DNA from: Pseudomonas sp. ISL-84
GTDB taxonomy: Bacteria; Bacillota; Bacilli; Bacillales; Cytobacillaceae
Assembly (NCBI GenBank): GCA_018613035.1
Contig: JAGGRA010000023.1
Coordinates: forward strand, 49,843 to 113,842
DNA: 64,000 nucleotides
Direction: 5' to 3'
How positions within the stretch are numbered: the first letter of the stretch is position 1; every line of letters starts with the position of its first letter. Position numbers and translations under genes: made by a program. Below the pieces are notes generated by a model that saw only the letters and a list, made by a program, of their open reading frames with translations, was not told the DNA's origin and made no database searches. Shown piece after piece: positions 28,866-37,080 of the stretch.

Positions 28866-30134
28866 ATGACAGCGGTAAAAGATAATATTTCCGAAATTGT
28901 CAATGGCAAAAGGGTTATTGTAAAAAAGCCTGAATTGCTAGCCCCTGCAGGAAACCTTGAAAAGCTGAAAATTGCCGTTCACTATGGTGCTGATGCTGTG
29001 TTTATTGGCGGTCAGGAATACGGGCTCCGTTCAAATGCGGGCAATTTCACCTTTGATGAAATGAAAGAAGGCGTGGAGTTCGCCAAAAAATATGGGGCAA
29101 AGATTTATGTGACAACAAATATTTTTGCACATAATGAAAATATTGAGGGCCTGGAGGATTATCTTCTTGGACTTAAAGAAGCGGGAGTTGCCGGAATTAT
29201 TGTAGCAGATCCCCTAATAATCGAAACCTGCCGCCGTGTTGCTCCTGAAATCGAAGTGCATCTAAGCACGCAGCAATCCTTGTCCAATTGGAAAGCAGTT
29301 GAGTTCTGGAAGGAAGAAGGCTTGGAACGTGTTGTTCTTGCGCGTGAAACAAGTGCAGAAGAAATTAAAGAAATGAAGGAAAAGGTTGATATTGAAATCG
29401 AAACCTTCATCCATGGTGCGATGTGTATTGCATATTCTGGACGATGTACACTCAGCAACCATATGACAGCCCGTGATTCCAACCGGGGCGGCTGCTGCCA
29501 ATCATGCCGCTGGGATTACGATTTGTATCAGCTTGAAGACGAAAATGAGGTGCCTCTTTACACAGAAGGGGATGCTCCATTTGCTATGAGCCCTAAAGAT
29601 TTGAAGCTAATCGAGTCTATTCCGCGTATGATTGAATTGGGAATTGATAGCCTGAAAATCGAAGGACGCATGAAATCCATTCATTATATTGCAACAGTAG
29701 TAAGTGTATATCGAAAAGTGATTGACGCTTACTGCGCAGATCCAGACAATTTTGTAATTAAGCAGGAGTGGCTTGAAGAGTTGGACAAATGTGCTAATCG
29801 TGAAACTGCTCCAGCGTTCTTTGAAGGGGTACCGGGGTATAAAGAGCAAATGTTTGGAAATCATAGCAAAAAGACGAATTTTGATTTCGTTGGTTTAGTA
29901 CTGGATTACAATCCCGACACACAAATGGTTACTCTTCAGCAGCGAAACAATTTTAAGCCGGGGCAGGAAGTTGAGTTTTTTGGACCTGAAATTGAGAACT
30001 TTACACAAGTCATCGATAAAATTTGGGATGAAAAAGGCAATGAATTGGATGCAGCACGCCACCCGCTCCAAATTGTTCACTTCAAGGTTGAAAAGCCGGT
30101 ATACCCTAACAACATGATGCGAAAGGAGCTCTAA
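28866..30134 (+). CDS. trhP2: tRNA 5-hydroxyuridine synthesis protein TrhP2 (U32 family)
   Basis: 422 residues. U32 core [20 protein letters not shown], and the conserved cysteines in [14 protein letters not shown] and [15 protein letters not shown] (about 178-222), which in this family are thought to bind an Fe-S cluster. The C-terminal beta domain is at about 340-420 ([20 protein letters not shown]). It is the partner of TrhP1 for ho5U34 formation. GAGGAGG precedes ATG 28866. udk follows after four bases. Confidence 0.93.
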   Translation: MTAVKDNISEIVNGKRVIVKKPELLAPAGNLEKLKIAVHYGADAVFIGGQEYGLRSNAGNFTFDEMKEGVEFAKKYGAKIYVTTNIFAHNENIEGLEDYLLGLKEAGVAGIIVADPLIIETCRRVAPEIEVHLSTQQSLSNWKAVEFWKEEGLERVVLARETSAEEIKEMKEKVDIEIETFIHGAMCIAYSGRCTLSNHMTARDSNRGGCCQSCRWDYDLYQLEDENEVPLYTEGDAPFAMSPKDLKLIESIPRMIELGIDSLKIEGRMKSIHYIATVVSVYRKVIDAYCADPDNFVIKQEWLEELDKCANRETAPAFFEGVPGYKEQMFGNHSKKTNFDFVGLVLDYNPDTQMVTLQQRNNFKPGQEVEFFGPEIENFTQVIDKIWDEKGNELDAARHPLQIVHFKVEKPVYPNNMMRKEL

Positions 30135-30138
30135 CCGA

Positions 30139-30774
30139 ATGAAACGCAAACCCGTTGTAATTGGGGTAGCCGGCGGTTCCGGCTCCGGAAAAACGAGTGT
30201 AACAAAATCGATTTACGATCGCTTTAAAGGGCACTCTATCTTGATGATTGAACAGGATTATTATTATAAAGACCAGACGCATTTGCCATTTGAAGAAAGA
30301 TTGAAGACTAATTATGATCATCCTCTTGCATTTGATAACGATTTGCTGATAGAGCATGTCGAAAGCCTGCTGCGGTATGAGCCAGTGAACAAGCCAGTAT
30401 ATGATTATGCGATGCATACAAGATCCGAAGAAGTGATTAAAGTCGAGCCCAAGGATGTCATTATCCTTGAAGGGATCCTTGTCCTGGAGGATGAAAGGCT
30501 CCGTAACTTGATGGATATTAAATTATATGTCGATACGGACGCAGATTTGCGTATCATCCGCCGCCTCTTTAGAGATATTAAGGAGCGCGGCCGTACAATG
30601 GACTCAGTCATTGAGCAGTATGTAAATGTGGTACGTCCGATGCATAATCAATTTATTGAACCAACGAAAAGATATGCGGATATCATTATCCCTGAAGGCG
30701 GACATAATTATGTCGCTATTGATTTAATGGTCACAAAAATTCAAACAATTCTTGAACAAAAGTCATTTTTATGA
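30139..30774 (+). CDS. udk: Uridine kinase
   Basis: Phosphorylates uridine and cytidine for pyrimidine salvage. 211 residues with P-loop [17 protein letters not shown] (about 8-24), [19 protein letters not shown], and the lid region [21 protein letters not shown] 30139 follows AAAGGAG. It is the last gene of the trmR-trhP-udk group, which matches the B. subtilis order ahead of greA. Confidence 0.96.
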   Translation: MKRKPVVIGVAGGSGSGKTSVTKSIYDRFKGHSILMIEQDYYYKDQTHLPFEERLKTNYDHPLAFDNDLLIEHVESLLRYEPVNKPVYDYAMHTRSEEVIKVEPKDVIILEGILVLEDERLRNLMDIKLYVDTDADLRIIRRLFRDIKERGRTMDSVIEQYVNVVRPMHNQFIEPTKRYADIIIPEGGHNYVAIDLMVTKIQTILEQKSFL

Positions 30775-30822
30775 AACAATAGCATAGAAAATGTTCAATA
30801 GGATCCATTATTTTTGTTTTTT

Positions 30823-30897
30823 GGCTTTTTCGTAAAGCTTGTTGTTTTTTGAAGGCAAAATTCATAAACAAACACAACAATCTATGAGAAAAGAGCC
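30823..30897. repeat. 75-bp R2 derivative: two inverted ends with no core
   Basis: The left end GGCTTTTTCGTAAAGCTTGT and, in the opposite sense, GGCTCTTTTCTCATAGATTG (complement of 30878-30897) are the terminal sequences of the R2 repeat. They face each other with only about 30 bases between. It may serve as the udk terminator because the ends can fold back with flanking T runs. Confidence 0.65.
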
Positions 30898-30919
30898 TAA
30901 TTTTTAAACACTGAGGCTG

Positions 30920-30998
30920 TGTTAAAGCGCCTTGAAGGCTCCCGGACCGCCTGCGATTCGCTGAGCACCGAGCGAAATCCACAGGCAAGGTTAACAAA
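30920..30998 (+). repeat. R2 fragment (right core)
   Basis: GAAGGCTCCCGGACCGCCTG, then CTGAGCACC and GAGCGAAATCCACAGG resemble the right arm of R2. It directly follows the 75-bp derivative. The remaining bases up to greA contain no gene. Confidence 0.45.
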
Positions 30999-31135
30999 GC
31001 TAAAAATATTACATGCGCGCCCTTTAACGAGGACGCGCTCCTATTCATTTTCCTAAAAATCTGATATAAAGAAGTACATACACATTATAGAAACACAAAC
31101 CGTAAAGGAATGTGTAATTCGAAGGAGTGAAGGTT

Positions 31136-31612
31136 TTGGCTACAGAAAAAGTTTTCCCTATGACACAAGCAGGTAAAGAAAAGCTTGAGCAGGAGCTTGA
31201 TTATTTAAAATCGGTTAAACGTAAAGAAGTAGTTGAACGTATAAAAATCGCAAGAAGCTTCGGGGATCTATCCGAAAACTCTGAGTATGATTCTGCTAAA
31301 GAAGAGCAGGCTTTTGTAGAAGGCCGTATTACAACACTTGAAAATATGATCCGCAATGCGAAAATCATCCAAGAGGAAGAAATGGCTGGAGATACTGTTG
31401 CACTTGGCCGTTCTGTTACTTTTGTTGAACTTCCAGATGGAGACGAAGAAACGTATACGATCGTAGGAAGTGCCGAGGCAGACCCTTTCGAAGGGAAAAT
31501 CTCAAACGATTCACCGATTGCAAAAAGCCTAATTGGGCGTACGATTGGGGACGAAGTAACTGTCCAGACTCCTGGGGGAGAAATGAACGTACGTATTGTT
31601 TCCATTAAATAA
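31136..31612 (+). CDS. greA: Transcription elongation factor GreA
   Basis: 158 residues. N-terminal antiparallel coiled coil (about 8-78) with [19 protein letters not shown] and the tip [20 protein letters not shown], where the acidic residues reach the RNA polymerase active site and stimulate cleavage of backtracked RNA. C-terminal FKBP-like domain ends in [20 protein letters not shown] 31136 is eight bases from AAGGAG and gives the usual family start [10 protein letters not shown]; a GTG nine bases upstream is less likely. Confidence 0.96.
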   Translation: MATEKVFPMTQAGKEKLEQELDYLKSVKRKEVVERIKIARSFGDLSENSEYDSAKEEQAFVEGRITTLENMIRNAKIIQEEEMAGDTVALGRSVTFVELPDGDEETYTIVGSAEADPFEGKISNDSPIAKSLIGRTIGDEVTVQTPGGEMNVRIVSIK

Positions 31613-31645
31613 TATTTTTAAATTCGAATAGTTTGAAATCAGCAA

Positions 31646-31677
31646 ACCTCGTCAAGACTTTTGACGAGGTGTTTTTT
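31646..31677 (+). terminator. Terminator-shaped hairpin that also contains the pbpI ribosome binding site
   Basis: ACCTCGTCAA (31646-31655) pairs perfectly with TTGACGAGGT (31661-31670), then GTTTTTT runs straight into ATG 31678. The GAGG of the right arm is the only ribosome binding site for pbpI. It can therefore end greA transcripts and would also hide the site in any read-through mRNA. Confidence 0.75.
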
Positions 31678-33471
31678 ATGTGGAGAAAAAGAGCAGTTGG
31701 CTGGCTTATTATAAGTTTTGCAGGTCTATTTTTGCTGGTGGGAAGGCTGATTCAGCTTCAGCTCATATCGACTGAACATTTTACAGACAGGGGAATAAAT
31801 CTGCTTGAAGCAAGTGTTCGCCAGAGATCCCAGGAAATGGTCATAGATACTGGAAGGGGGAACTTTTTAGACCGAAATGGCAAGCCCCTCACTCATAAAG
31901 ATATTCCTGTCCTTATTTTATTTCCGTTCCTGGCAAAAATGGATTGGGATATTGAACGGGTTTCGGAAATTACAGGTGCATCGGAATATTCTCTCCGCTA
32001 TTCAGTTGAAAACGCCAAGGAGCCTTTCGCTTTTGGCAAGCCTGAGCCGCTCCAGCTGACTGAGGAACAAATGGAGAAAATAAATGCTCTGAAGATCCCA
32101 GGAGTTTTTGCTGTTGAGAAGAAGTACAACCTTTTAGAGAGTCCAGCTGCACAGTTAATTGGAATTACAGGAGAAAATCAAAATCTCGTTAAGGAAAGGT
32201 ACCCGGATAAAGAGTTATCTATTAGCACAATGGTGGGCGTAACAGGCATGGAGAAGAGCTTCGATGAATTTTTGCTTCCTGAAGGTGCTTCTAAACTAGT
32301 CTACCATGTGGATGCAACTGGAGGCCCCTTATTTGGCATCAATGTGAAATATGTAGAGCCTGCTAATCCTTTCTATCCTGTCAATATTAAGACAACCTTG
32401 GACTATGATCTGCAAATGATGGCTGAAAATTTTGCTGATCAGCATGGCATCAAAAAAGGGGGAATTGTTCTCCTGGATATTGAGACAAATACTGTATTGG
32501 CGATGGTATCGCGCCCTGCCATTAATAAAGATAATCCCTTTGGGAAAGAAAGCGGCGGAGCCGTCAATCAAATGATAAAACAGCAAATTATGGGGTCAGT
32601 ATTCAAAACAGTCGTTGCTGCAGCAGCTATTGATCATGGACTGGATGACCCTGCAAGGCAATTTGATTGCAGCAAGAAAATTAATGGGCAGCCAGACCTG
32701 AAGTATCAGCATGGAATGCTTAATTTCAATGATAGCTTTGCAAGAAGCTGCAATAATACTTTTGCTACCGTAGCAAATGAATTAAAAGATATTGATTCCG
32801 GATTATTGGAGGTTTATGCAGAGAGGTTATCGCTGACGGGTCCTGTGACCTGGCAAGGCGATATATACCATTTCAATGACTTTAGGCAGCTTCAGGATGA
32901 AGAAAAGGGCCGTGTGTTTTTATCAGAAGATGCCAAAAAGGACCGTAATTATGTTGCCTTAACAGGGATTGGCCAGCACGAAGTCAGAGCCACCCCTCTT
33001 GCTGTTGCCAATATGATGGCAACAATAGCGCGAGGCGGACAGAAAGAAATGGTTCGGGTTGCTTCAGAAATCGAATATAAAAACAGTACATCTCTTTTGG
33101 AATTTAAGAAGCAAAAGCTGACCGGAGAAATGGTTGCTCCTTATACAGCTATGAAACTTCAAAAACTTCTTAGAGAGGTTGTGATTAATGAGGATGGAAC
33201 CGGAAGATGGTTCAGAGAACTTCCATATGAGGTAGCCGGCAAATCCGGTACTGCCGAGACAGGAAGAATAGTAGGCGGAAAGCAGCTCCATAATAAATGG
33301 TTTGCGGGTTATTTCCCTTATAAAAACCCGAAATATGCGCTTGTTACCGTAAATCTTGGGGTAACAGAGGATACAGGCGGTGTGAATCCCCTATTTGCAG
33401 ACTTGGTGAAAGGGATATACAACTTTAATCATAAAGAAGAAGTTCCGTCCTTTGGCTCTGCAGATTCATAA
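31678..33471 (+). CDS. pbpI: Class B penicillin-binding protein (PBP4b-like)
   Basis: 597-residue transpeptidase with one N-terminal membrane anchor (about 7-25), a dimerisation domain, and the penicilloyl-serine domain: SVFK (serine about 307), SCN (about 358) and KSGTAETG (about 522), the SxxK/SxN/KTG triad with KSG in place of KTG. It cross-links peptidoglycan outside the membrane. In B. subtilis PbpI (YrrR) follows greA and is linked to sporulation. ATG 31678 has GAGG inside the preceding hairpin. Confidence 0.9.
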   Translation: MWRKRAVGWLIISFAGLFLLVGRLIQLQLISTEHFTDRGINLLEASVRQRSQEMVIDTGRGNFLDRNGKPLTHKDIPVLILFPFLAKMDWDIERVSEITGASEYSLRYSVENAKEPFAFGKPEPLQLTEEQMEKINALKIPGVFAVEKKYNLLESPAAQLIGITGENQNLVKERYPDKELSISTMVGVTGMEKSFDEFLLPEGASKLVYHVDATGGPLFGINVKYVEPANPFYPVNIKTTLDYDLQMMAENFADQHGIKKGGIVLLDIETNTVLAMVSRPAINKDNPFGKESGGAVNQMIKQQIMGSVFKTVVAAAAIDHGLDDPARQFDCSKKINGQPDLKYQHGMLNFNDSFARSCNNTFATVANELKDIDSGLLEVYAERLSLTGPVTWQGDIYHFNDFRQLQDEEKGRVFLSEDAKKDRNYVALTGIGQHEVRATPLAVANMMATIARGGQKEMVRVASEIEYKNSTSLLEFKKQKLTGEMVAPYTAMKLQKLLREVVINEDGTGRWFRELPYEVAGKSGTAETGRIVGGKQLHNKWFAGYFPYKNPKYALVTVNLGVTEDTGGVNPLFADLVKGIYNFNHKEEVPSFGSADS

Positions 33472-33720
33472 AAAACTGTGATATATTGTAACTTTCCAAA
33501 TGGCTTCAGCATCCATTTTATTGATACAAAATAAACGTACGGCTCGCTTTTTTCATGGAAAAGGTTATTTCTTTTAAGATAGCCTTATGTCGTGTTAGAA
33601 TGTTCACAGCCGCAATTTAGGAAGTAACGACTTAGATGGGGCGTGGCGTGGCTAAATAGTTTTATGCCTTTCATTAGCATTATTGTGTAATCCTGATAAA
33701 AGTTTGGGGAGGAGAAAGCC

Positions 33721-34404
33721 TTGAAAGGGAATGAGCAATCATCAAGAGAGTCCCGATTAGGTAAACGGGAAAAAAGAAAAAAAACCAATATCATTTTAAA
33801 TAGTCTAATTGCACTTGTTGTATTACTAATTATCGTTGTGTCAGCCAAGATTTTCTTTGGCGGGAACAATGATGAAGAGCTTCAGGCGGAGGAACAAACA
33901 GCATCTGAGAATGAGATAAAAGAAAATGAAAAGAATACAGATAAACAAGCCAGTGATTCTGAACAGGAAAAAGAAGAAGAAATAGAAAAGGCTAAAGAAG
34001 ACGAAGAAAAAGCAGCAGAGAAGGAGGAAGATGAGGAAGCTGAAGATGAATCAAAAGAAGAAGATGAAAAAGTTGTAACAGAAGGCGGAAGCTCGCCGGA
34101 TGTTGAAAAAACAATCGAAAATCCAGCATGGAAACCGGTGGGCACGTCCCAATCAGGTGAACACACAGCAGTCTATGACCAGAATGCCGTAGACTGGCAG
34201 GAAATGCTCCAGGCAATCTCTTATGCTACTGAAGTTGATCAAAGCAATATGACAGTATGGTTTCTTGGCAATAATGGACCAAACAAATCTGTAGGAACCA
34301 TATCAACAAAGGACCAAAGCGAAAAATATCGTGTCTATATTGACTGGGTGGACGGTCAAGGCTGGAAGCCGGTAAAGGTAGAAGTGTTAAATGAAATTAA
34401 TTAA
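33721..34404 (+). CDS. yrrS: YrrS family protein (DUF1510)
   Basis: 227 residues from TTG 33721 behind GGGGAGGAG. Basic cytoplasmic tail, one membrane helix (about 23-44, NIILNSLIALVVLLIIVVSA), a long Glu/Lys/Asp-rich disordered stretch (about 55-120), and a C-terminal folded DUF1510 domain (about 130-227, WKPVGTSQSGEHTAVYDQNA). It follows pbpI as in B. subtilis, where the pair is associated with the spore wall. The role is not established. The 249 bases before it hold no gene. Confidence 0.88.
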   Translation: MKGNEQSSRESRLGKREKRKKTNIILNSLIALVVLLIIVVSAKIFFGGNNDEELQAEEQTASENEIKENEKNTDKQASDSEQEKEEEIEKAKEDEEKAAEKEEDEEAEDESKEEDEKVVTEGGSSPDVEKTIENPAWKPVGTSQSGEHTAVYDQNAVDWQEMLQAISYATEVDQSNMTVWFLGNNGPNKSVGTISTKDQSEKYRVYIDWVDGQGWKPVKVEVLNEIN

Positions 34405-34480
34405 AAAATAGGCTAGGTTATTGTTAATTATTGTACTTGGCCCTATGAGCTGAAATCAACAGACATGTTTAACAGAGCAA

Positions 34481-34514
34481 AAAAATAAGGACGTCTAAAC
34501 GCCCTTATTTTTTT
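34481..34514. terminator. Bidirectional terminator between yrrS and DUF2536 gene
   Basis: AAATAAGGACGT and ACGCCCTTATTT form a stem around CTAA, with A run on the left and seven T on the right. Confidence 0.75.
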
Positions 34515-34711
34515 GCCTTGAAATGGACAACGGCAGAGTAATAAGTTCTTCCATTCTCGTCAAGATGCATTTGATGGGAAACATGATGGACAGATAAAAG
34601 AATCGCCTTGTTATGTTCGATTTGGCTATTTATCTTCTTTTCAAGCTCCTTTAATGAAGGAGCCTCATAAAATTCAACTTTATCTTCAATTAAATCAAAC
34701 TGAAAATTCAT
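34505..34711 (-). CDS. DUF2536 family protein (YrzA-like)
   Basis: 68 residues, MNFQFDLIEDKVEFYEAPSL then a helix (KELEKKINSQIEHNKAILL) and a beta-rich tail HVSHQMHLDENGRTYYSAVV. This matches the DUF2536 family known from Bacillus, small cytoplasmic proteins of unknown role. ATG 34711 follows GGAAGG by 12 bases; a TTG 34717 and an ATG 34723 are in frame. It is transcribed opposite to its neighbours. Confidence 0.75.
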   Translation of the reverse strand: MNFQFDLIEDKVEFYEAPSLKELEKKINSQIEHNKAILLSVHHVSHQMHLDENGRTYYSAVVHFKAKK

Positions 34712-35004
34712 AGACAAAATCATCCTTCCTTAAGCAAAGTTCAAACAAAGATTTTCTATCATTTATTTTAGAGCCGCCAGACTGTTCTGGCAAATTTCTG
34801 CAGGATTTATCCTTTTGCGGCGGTTTGAAAATTAGAGATGCTGATAAAACCAATAAATTTGCGATCGATGGAAAAATTCCTGGCAGTGATGGTAGAATAG
34901 TCTTTGCGGAAACAAATGGCATGTTCCTGAAGTTTTACATAAAGCGTGGTGCGATCCACCTGTCAATAGAAAAAGCCATAGAAAATATGAAAAGAGGTTT
35001 TATG

Positions 35005-35709
35005 ATGAAAATAGCGATTATTGGAGCAATGGAAGAAGAAGTTACTTTACTTAGAGATAAAATAGAAGGCAAAGGGCAGGAAACCATCGCCGGCTGCGAG
35101 TTTACAACAGGAAAGATGAATGGAACAGAAATAGTCCTTCTGCGATCTGGGATTGGGAAAGTGAATGCTGCCATGTCCACTGCTATCCTTTTAGAGCGGT
35201 TTAAGCCGGACTATGTTATTAACACTGGATCGGCAGGCGGTTTTAACCCTGATTTAAATGTAGGGGATGTCGTTATTTCCACAGAGGTAAGGCATCATGA
35301 TGTAGACGTTACCGCTTTTGGCTATGAGTACGGGCAGGTGCCGCAACTGCCGGCCGCGTTTGAGGCTGATAGCAGGCTGGTAAAAATCGCTGAGGGCTGC
35401 GCGAATGAAATCCAGGATATCCAGGTTGCCAGAGGCTTGATTGCGACGGGTGACTCCTTTATGAATGATCCGGCAAGAGTGGACTATATCCGTGATAAAT
35501 TCATAGATCTGCAGGCGGTAGAAATGGAAGCAGCGGCTATCGCCCAGGTCTCTTATCAATTTAAAACCCCTTTTGTAGTTATTCGCTCTCTGTCAGATAT
35601 TGCAGGAAAAGAGTCCGATATTTCTTTTGATCAATTTTTGGAAAAGGCGGCACTCCATTCGGCCAATCTGGTTATGAAGATTGTTGAGGCCATTATCCAA
35701 AATAAATAA
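35005..35709 (+). CDS. mtnN: 5'-methylthioadenosine/S-adenosylhomocysteine nucleosidase
   Basis: 234-residue phosphorylase-fold enzyme that removes adenine from MTA and SAH in the methionine salvage and SAM cycles. Catalytic acid in IGAMEEEV (Glu about 12), ribose-binding [11 protein letters not shown] and general acid in [13 protein letters not shown] 35002 is adjacent; AAGAGG suits either. The frame stays open about 60 codons upstream without a good start, which I treat as chance. The yrrT, mccA and mccB genes that accompany it in B. subtilis are absent. Confidence 0.95.
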   Translation: MKIAIIGAMEEEVTLLRDKIEGKGQETIAGCEFTTGKMNGTEIVLLRSGIGKVNAAMSTAILLERFKPDYVINTGSAGGFNPDLNVGDVVISTEVRHHDVDVTAFGYEYGQVPQLPAAFEADSRLVKIAEGCANEIQDIQVARGLIATGDSFMNDPARVDYIRDKFIDLQAVEMEAAAIAQVSYQFKTPFVVIRSLSDIAGKESDISFDQFLEKAALHSANLVMKIVEAIIQNK

Positions 35710-35726
35710 GCAACACAAGTTATTAG

Positions 35727-35753
35727 GCGGTTTTCATTGAGAACCGCTTTCTC
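35727..35753 (+). terminator. Terminator after mtnN
   Basis: GCGGTT (35727-35732) and AACCGC (35742-35747), followed by TTTCTCTT. Confidence 0.6.
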
Positions 35754-35865
35754 TTATTGGATGGTCTTATTGTGCTTACAATATTTACATCACCTGGACT
35801 ACTGCTTTCTATGTTAAAGTAGGATTATAGTCTTTAAAAAGACATATAAAATAGAAGGTGATAAA

Positions 35866-36126
35866 ATGAAAAAAGAAGCAAAGCTTTTATTTGAGAAAAT
35901 GGTGGACTTCAAGCGGTTTGCTATTGCTCTGCTTGCTGTCGGCTCATTTTTTTACCTGGGTTTAATTATTCCCGATACTGCGAATACAATGTTTGAATTA
36001 TATATAATGGCTGGATCCTCTTCCGTTTTCCTGTTTGGATCCATTTATTTCTTTGCACTCTCCAAGCGTTTCCGCGCAAAGCTTGACGAAATGGATGAAG
36101 GCCGGGAATTCCTGATGAAAAAATAA
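35866..36126 (+). CDS. yrhC: YrhC family membrane protein
   Basis: 86 residues with two membrane helices (FAIALLAVGSFFYLGLIIP, about 18-36, and IMAGSSSVFLFGSIYFFAL, about 47-65) flanked by charged ends (KKEAKLLFEKMVDFKR, RFRAKLDEMDEGREFL). This is the YrhC pattern, and in B. subtilis yrhC closes the mtnN-mccAB operon. AGGTGATAAA precedes ATG 35866. Function unknown. Confidence 0.82.
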   Translation: MKKEAKLLFEKMVDFKRFAIALLAVGSFFYLGLIIPDTANTMFELYIMAGSSSVFLFGSIYFFALSKRFRAKLDEMDEGREFLMKK

Positions 36127-36136
36127 AAGAATGCAA

Positions 36137-36163
36137 ACGCCCTGCTTCAGGGTGTTTTTTTTA
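36137..36163 (+). terminator. Terminator after yrhC
   Basis: ACGCCCT and AGGGTGT (one wobble pair) around CCTGCTTC-type loop, followed by eight T. Confidence 0.7.
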
Positions 36164-36202
36164 TGGCCTCTAAAAAAAATTAAAAAAATCTCTAAAAAAA
36201 GG

Positions 36203-36231
36203 TTTACAAACCATATGTGTGTGGATATAAT
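36203..36231 (+). promoter_or_regulatory. Sigma-A-like promoter for the small-peptide cluster
   Basis: TTTACA (36203-36208), 17-base spacer, TATAAT (36226-36231). AAGGAGG and a 29-codon frame follow within 45 bases. Confidence 0.65.
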
Positions 36232-36273
36232 TACCATTATAAGTGAAAAATTCTAACAAGGAGGTCGAATGAA

Positions 36274-36363
36274 ATGATGAACAAAGGTATTGCAGTAGAA
36301 GCAGAACTAAATATTTATTTTACCGAATTCGACCTACATGGAATGGATCGCTTGACTTTTTGA
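36274..36363 (+). CDS. 29-residue peptide of unknown function
   Basis: ATG 36274 (or ATG 36277) lies behind a near-perfect AAGGAGG at 36258-36264. The peptide is MMNKGIAVEAELNIYFTEFD plus nine further residues. It is acidic and not clearly membrane-bound. Its stop is followed at once by two tandem terminator-like hairpins and then yrzI, so it may be a leader peptide or a small protein. It is shorter than normal annotation cut-offs. No homologue recognised. Confidence 0.5.
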   Translation: MMNKGIAVEAELNIYFTEFDLHGMDRLTF

Positions 36364-36377
36364 CAGTACATATCCAT

Positions 36378-36411
36378 GCCGCAGGGAGGAATCGTGCTCT
36401 GCGGCTTTTTT
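36378..36411 (+). terminator. First of two tandem terminator-like hairpins
   Basis: GCCGCAG (36378-36384) and CTGCGGC (36399-36405), then six T. Confidence 0.7.
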
Positions 36412-36427
36412 ATGCCTTCATGATCAA

Positions 36428-36463
36428 GCTGCAGAGAGTGTATATCTCTTTGCGGCTTTTTTG
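36428..36463 (+). terminator. Second tandem terminator-like hairpin
   Basis: AGCTGCAGAGAG (36428-36439) pairs with CTCTTTGCGGCT (36446-36457) including two wobble pairs, then a T run. Its 3' side repeats TGCGGCTTTTTT and TGCCTT from the first hairpin, which suggests duplication. Confidence 0.65.
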
Positions 36464-36503
36464 TGCCTTTAGGCGGGATATGAAAGAGGAGGTGGAAAAT
36501 CTA

Positions 36504-36644
36504 ATGACCTTAAATATATTATTTTTGACTGTAACCATTAAAAAACGTAAATTATCTGCAGAAGATATTATGCGTGAACAAATGGTCAAAAAAATCCAGG
36601 ACCAAAACCGTGACCGTCAGTTTTCAATGTATCGCCCGTTTTAA
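36504..36644 (+). CDS. yrzI: YrzI family small protein
   Basis: 46 residues, MTLNILFLTVTIKKRKLSAE then a charged helix ending QDQNRDRQFSMYRPF. The short hydrophobic start, KKRK turn and QNRDRQ tail are the signature of the small YrzI proteins reported as probable sporulation peptides in Bacillus and often found in tandem. AGAGGAGGTGG precedes ATG 36504. A truncated look-alike lies at 36773-36826. Confidence 0.82.
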   Translation: MTLNILFLTVTIKKRKLSAEDIMREQMVKKIQDQNRDRQFSMYRPF

Positions 36645-36684
36645 TAAAAATGATTTAAAAAAAACATGAAAGGTGGTTAGGAAA

Positions 36685-36744
36685 ATGATTTTTCGTATTC
36701 AAGGACGTCAGGCAATTTTCTGGGTGGAGAAAGACTCCACCTAA
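36685..36744 (+). CDS. 19-codon frame after yrzI (possible peptide)
   Basis: ATG 36685 has AAAGGTGG nine bases upstream and encodes MIFRIQGRQAIFWVEKDST. The end of the frame overlaps a hairpin GGTGGAG/CTCCACC (about 36724-36741). Expression is uncertain; the ribosome binding site and clustering with other tiny frames are the only evidence. Confidence 0.3.
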   Translation: MIFRIQGRQAIFWVEKDST

Positions 36745-36772
36745 CAATACTGTGTTAGGGAGGGTATTGGGT

Positions 36773-36826
36773 ATGTCACTGCATATTTTAATTTTAACAC
36801 TTGGATTCCGGAAAAAAAGGAAATAA
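36773..36826 (+). CDS. 17-residue truncated YrzI-like peptide
   Basis: ATG 36773 behind GGGAGGG encodes MSLHILILTLGFRKKRK and stops. It aligns with the first 16 residues of the neighbouring YrzI (MTLNILFLTVTIKKRK): hydrophobic start, then KKRK. It could be a decayed tandem paralogue or a real micro-peptide that keeps only the membrane-binding half. Confidence 0.45.
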   Translation: MSLHILILTLGFRKKRK

Positions 36827-36933
36827 CCTTTTCTGTTGCTGTGATTAACAGAATGTTCACATTCACCTGCTATTTAGAAGGAAAATCCATGGTACATTAA
36901 AGAAAACCAGGAATTTCTAAAGGGGTGTAGGAG

Positions 36934-37014
36934 ATGTTCTCGATTGTTATGGGATTGGTTATTTGCGGAGCAATTGGCTGCATCATTGCCGCTGAGGTAA
37001 GCGTAACAGAGTGA
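36934..37014 (+). CDS. 26-residue single-span membrane peptide
   Basis: ATG 36934 is preceded by TAGGAG. The product MFSIVMGLVICGAIGCIIAA ends with EVSVTE, one hydrophobic span with two cysteines (C11, C16) and a short acidic tail. This fits the class of sporulation or regulatory membrane micro-proteins, but I recognise no specific family. Confidence 0.5.
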   Translation: MFSIVMGLVICGAIGCIIAAEVSVTE

Positions 37015-37047
37015 CTAGGTATAAAGAGCCAGGCAATTGCTTGAAAA

Positions 37048-37080
37048 AAGGACTGACTGCTAATGTGTCAGTCCTTTTTA
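37048..37080 (+). terminator. Terminator at the end of the small-peptide cluster
   Basis: AAGGACTGAC (37048-37057) and GTCAGTCCTT (37067-37076), perfect 10-bp stem, then T run. The leftward small gene ends inside its right arm. Confidence 0.85.

Noticed and set aside
34825..35004. 60-codon N-terminal extension of mtnN in the same frame
   Set aside because: The upstream start has no ribosome binding site, while ATG 35002/35005 has AAGAGG and gives the normal enzyme length and N terminus.
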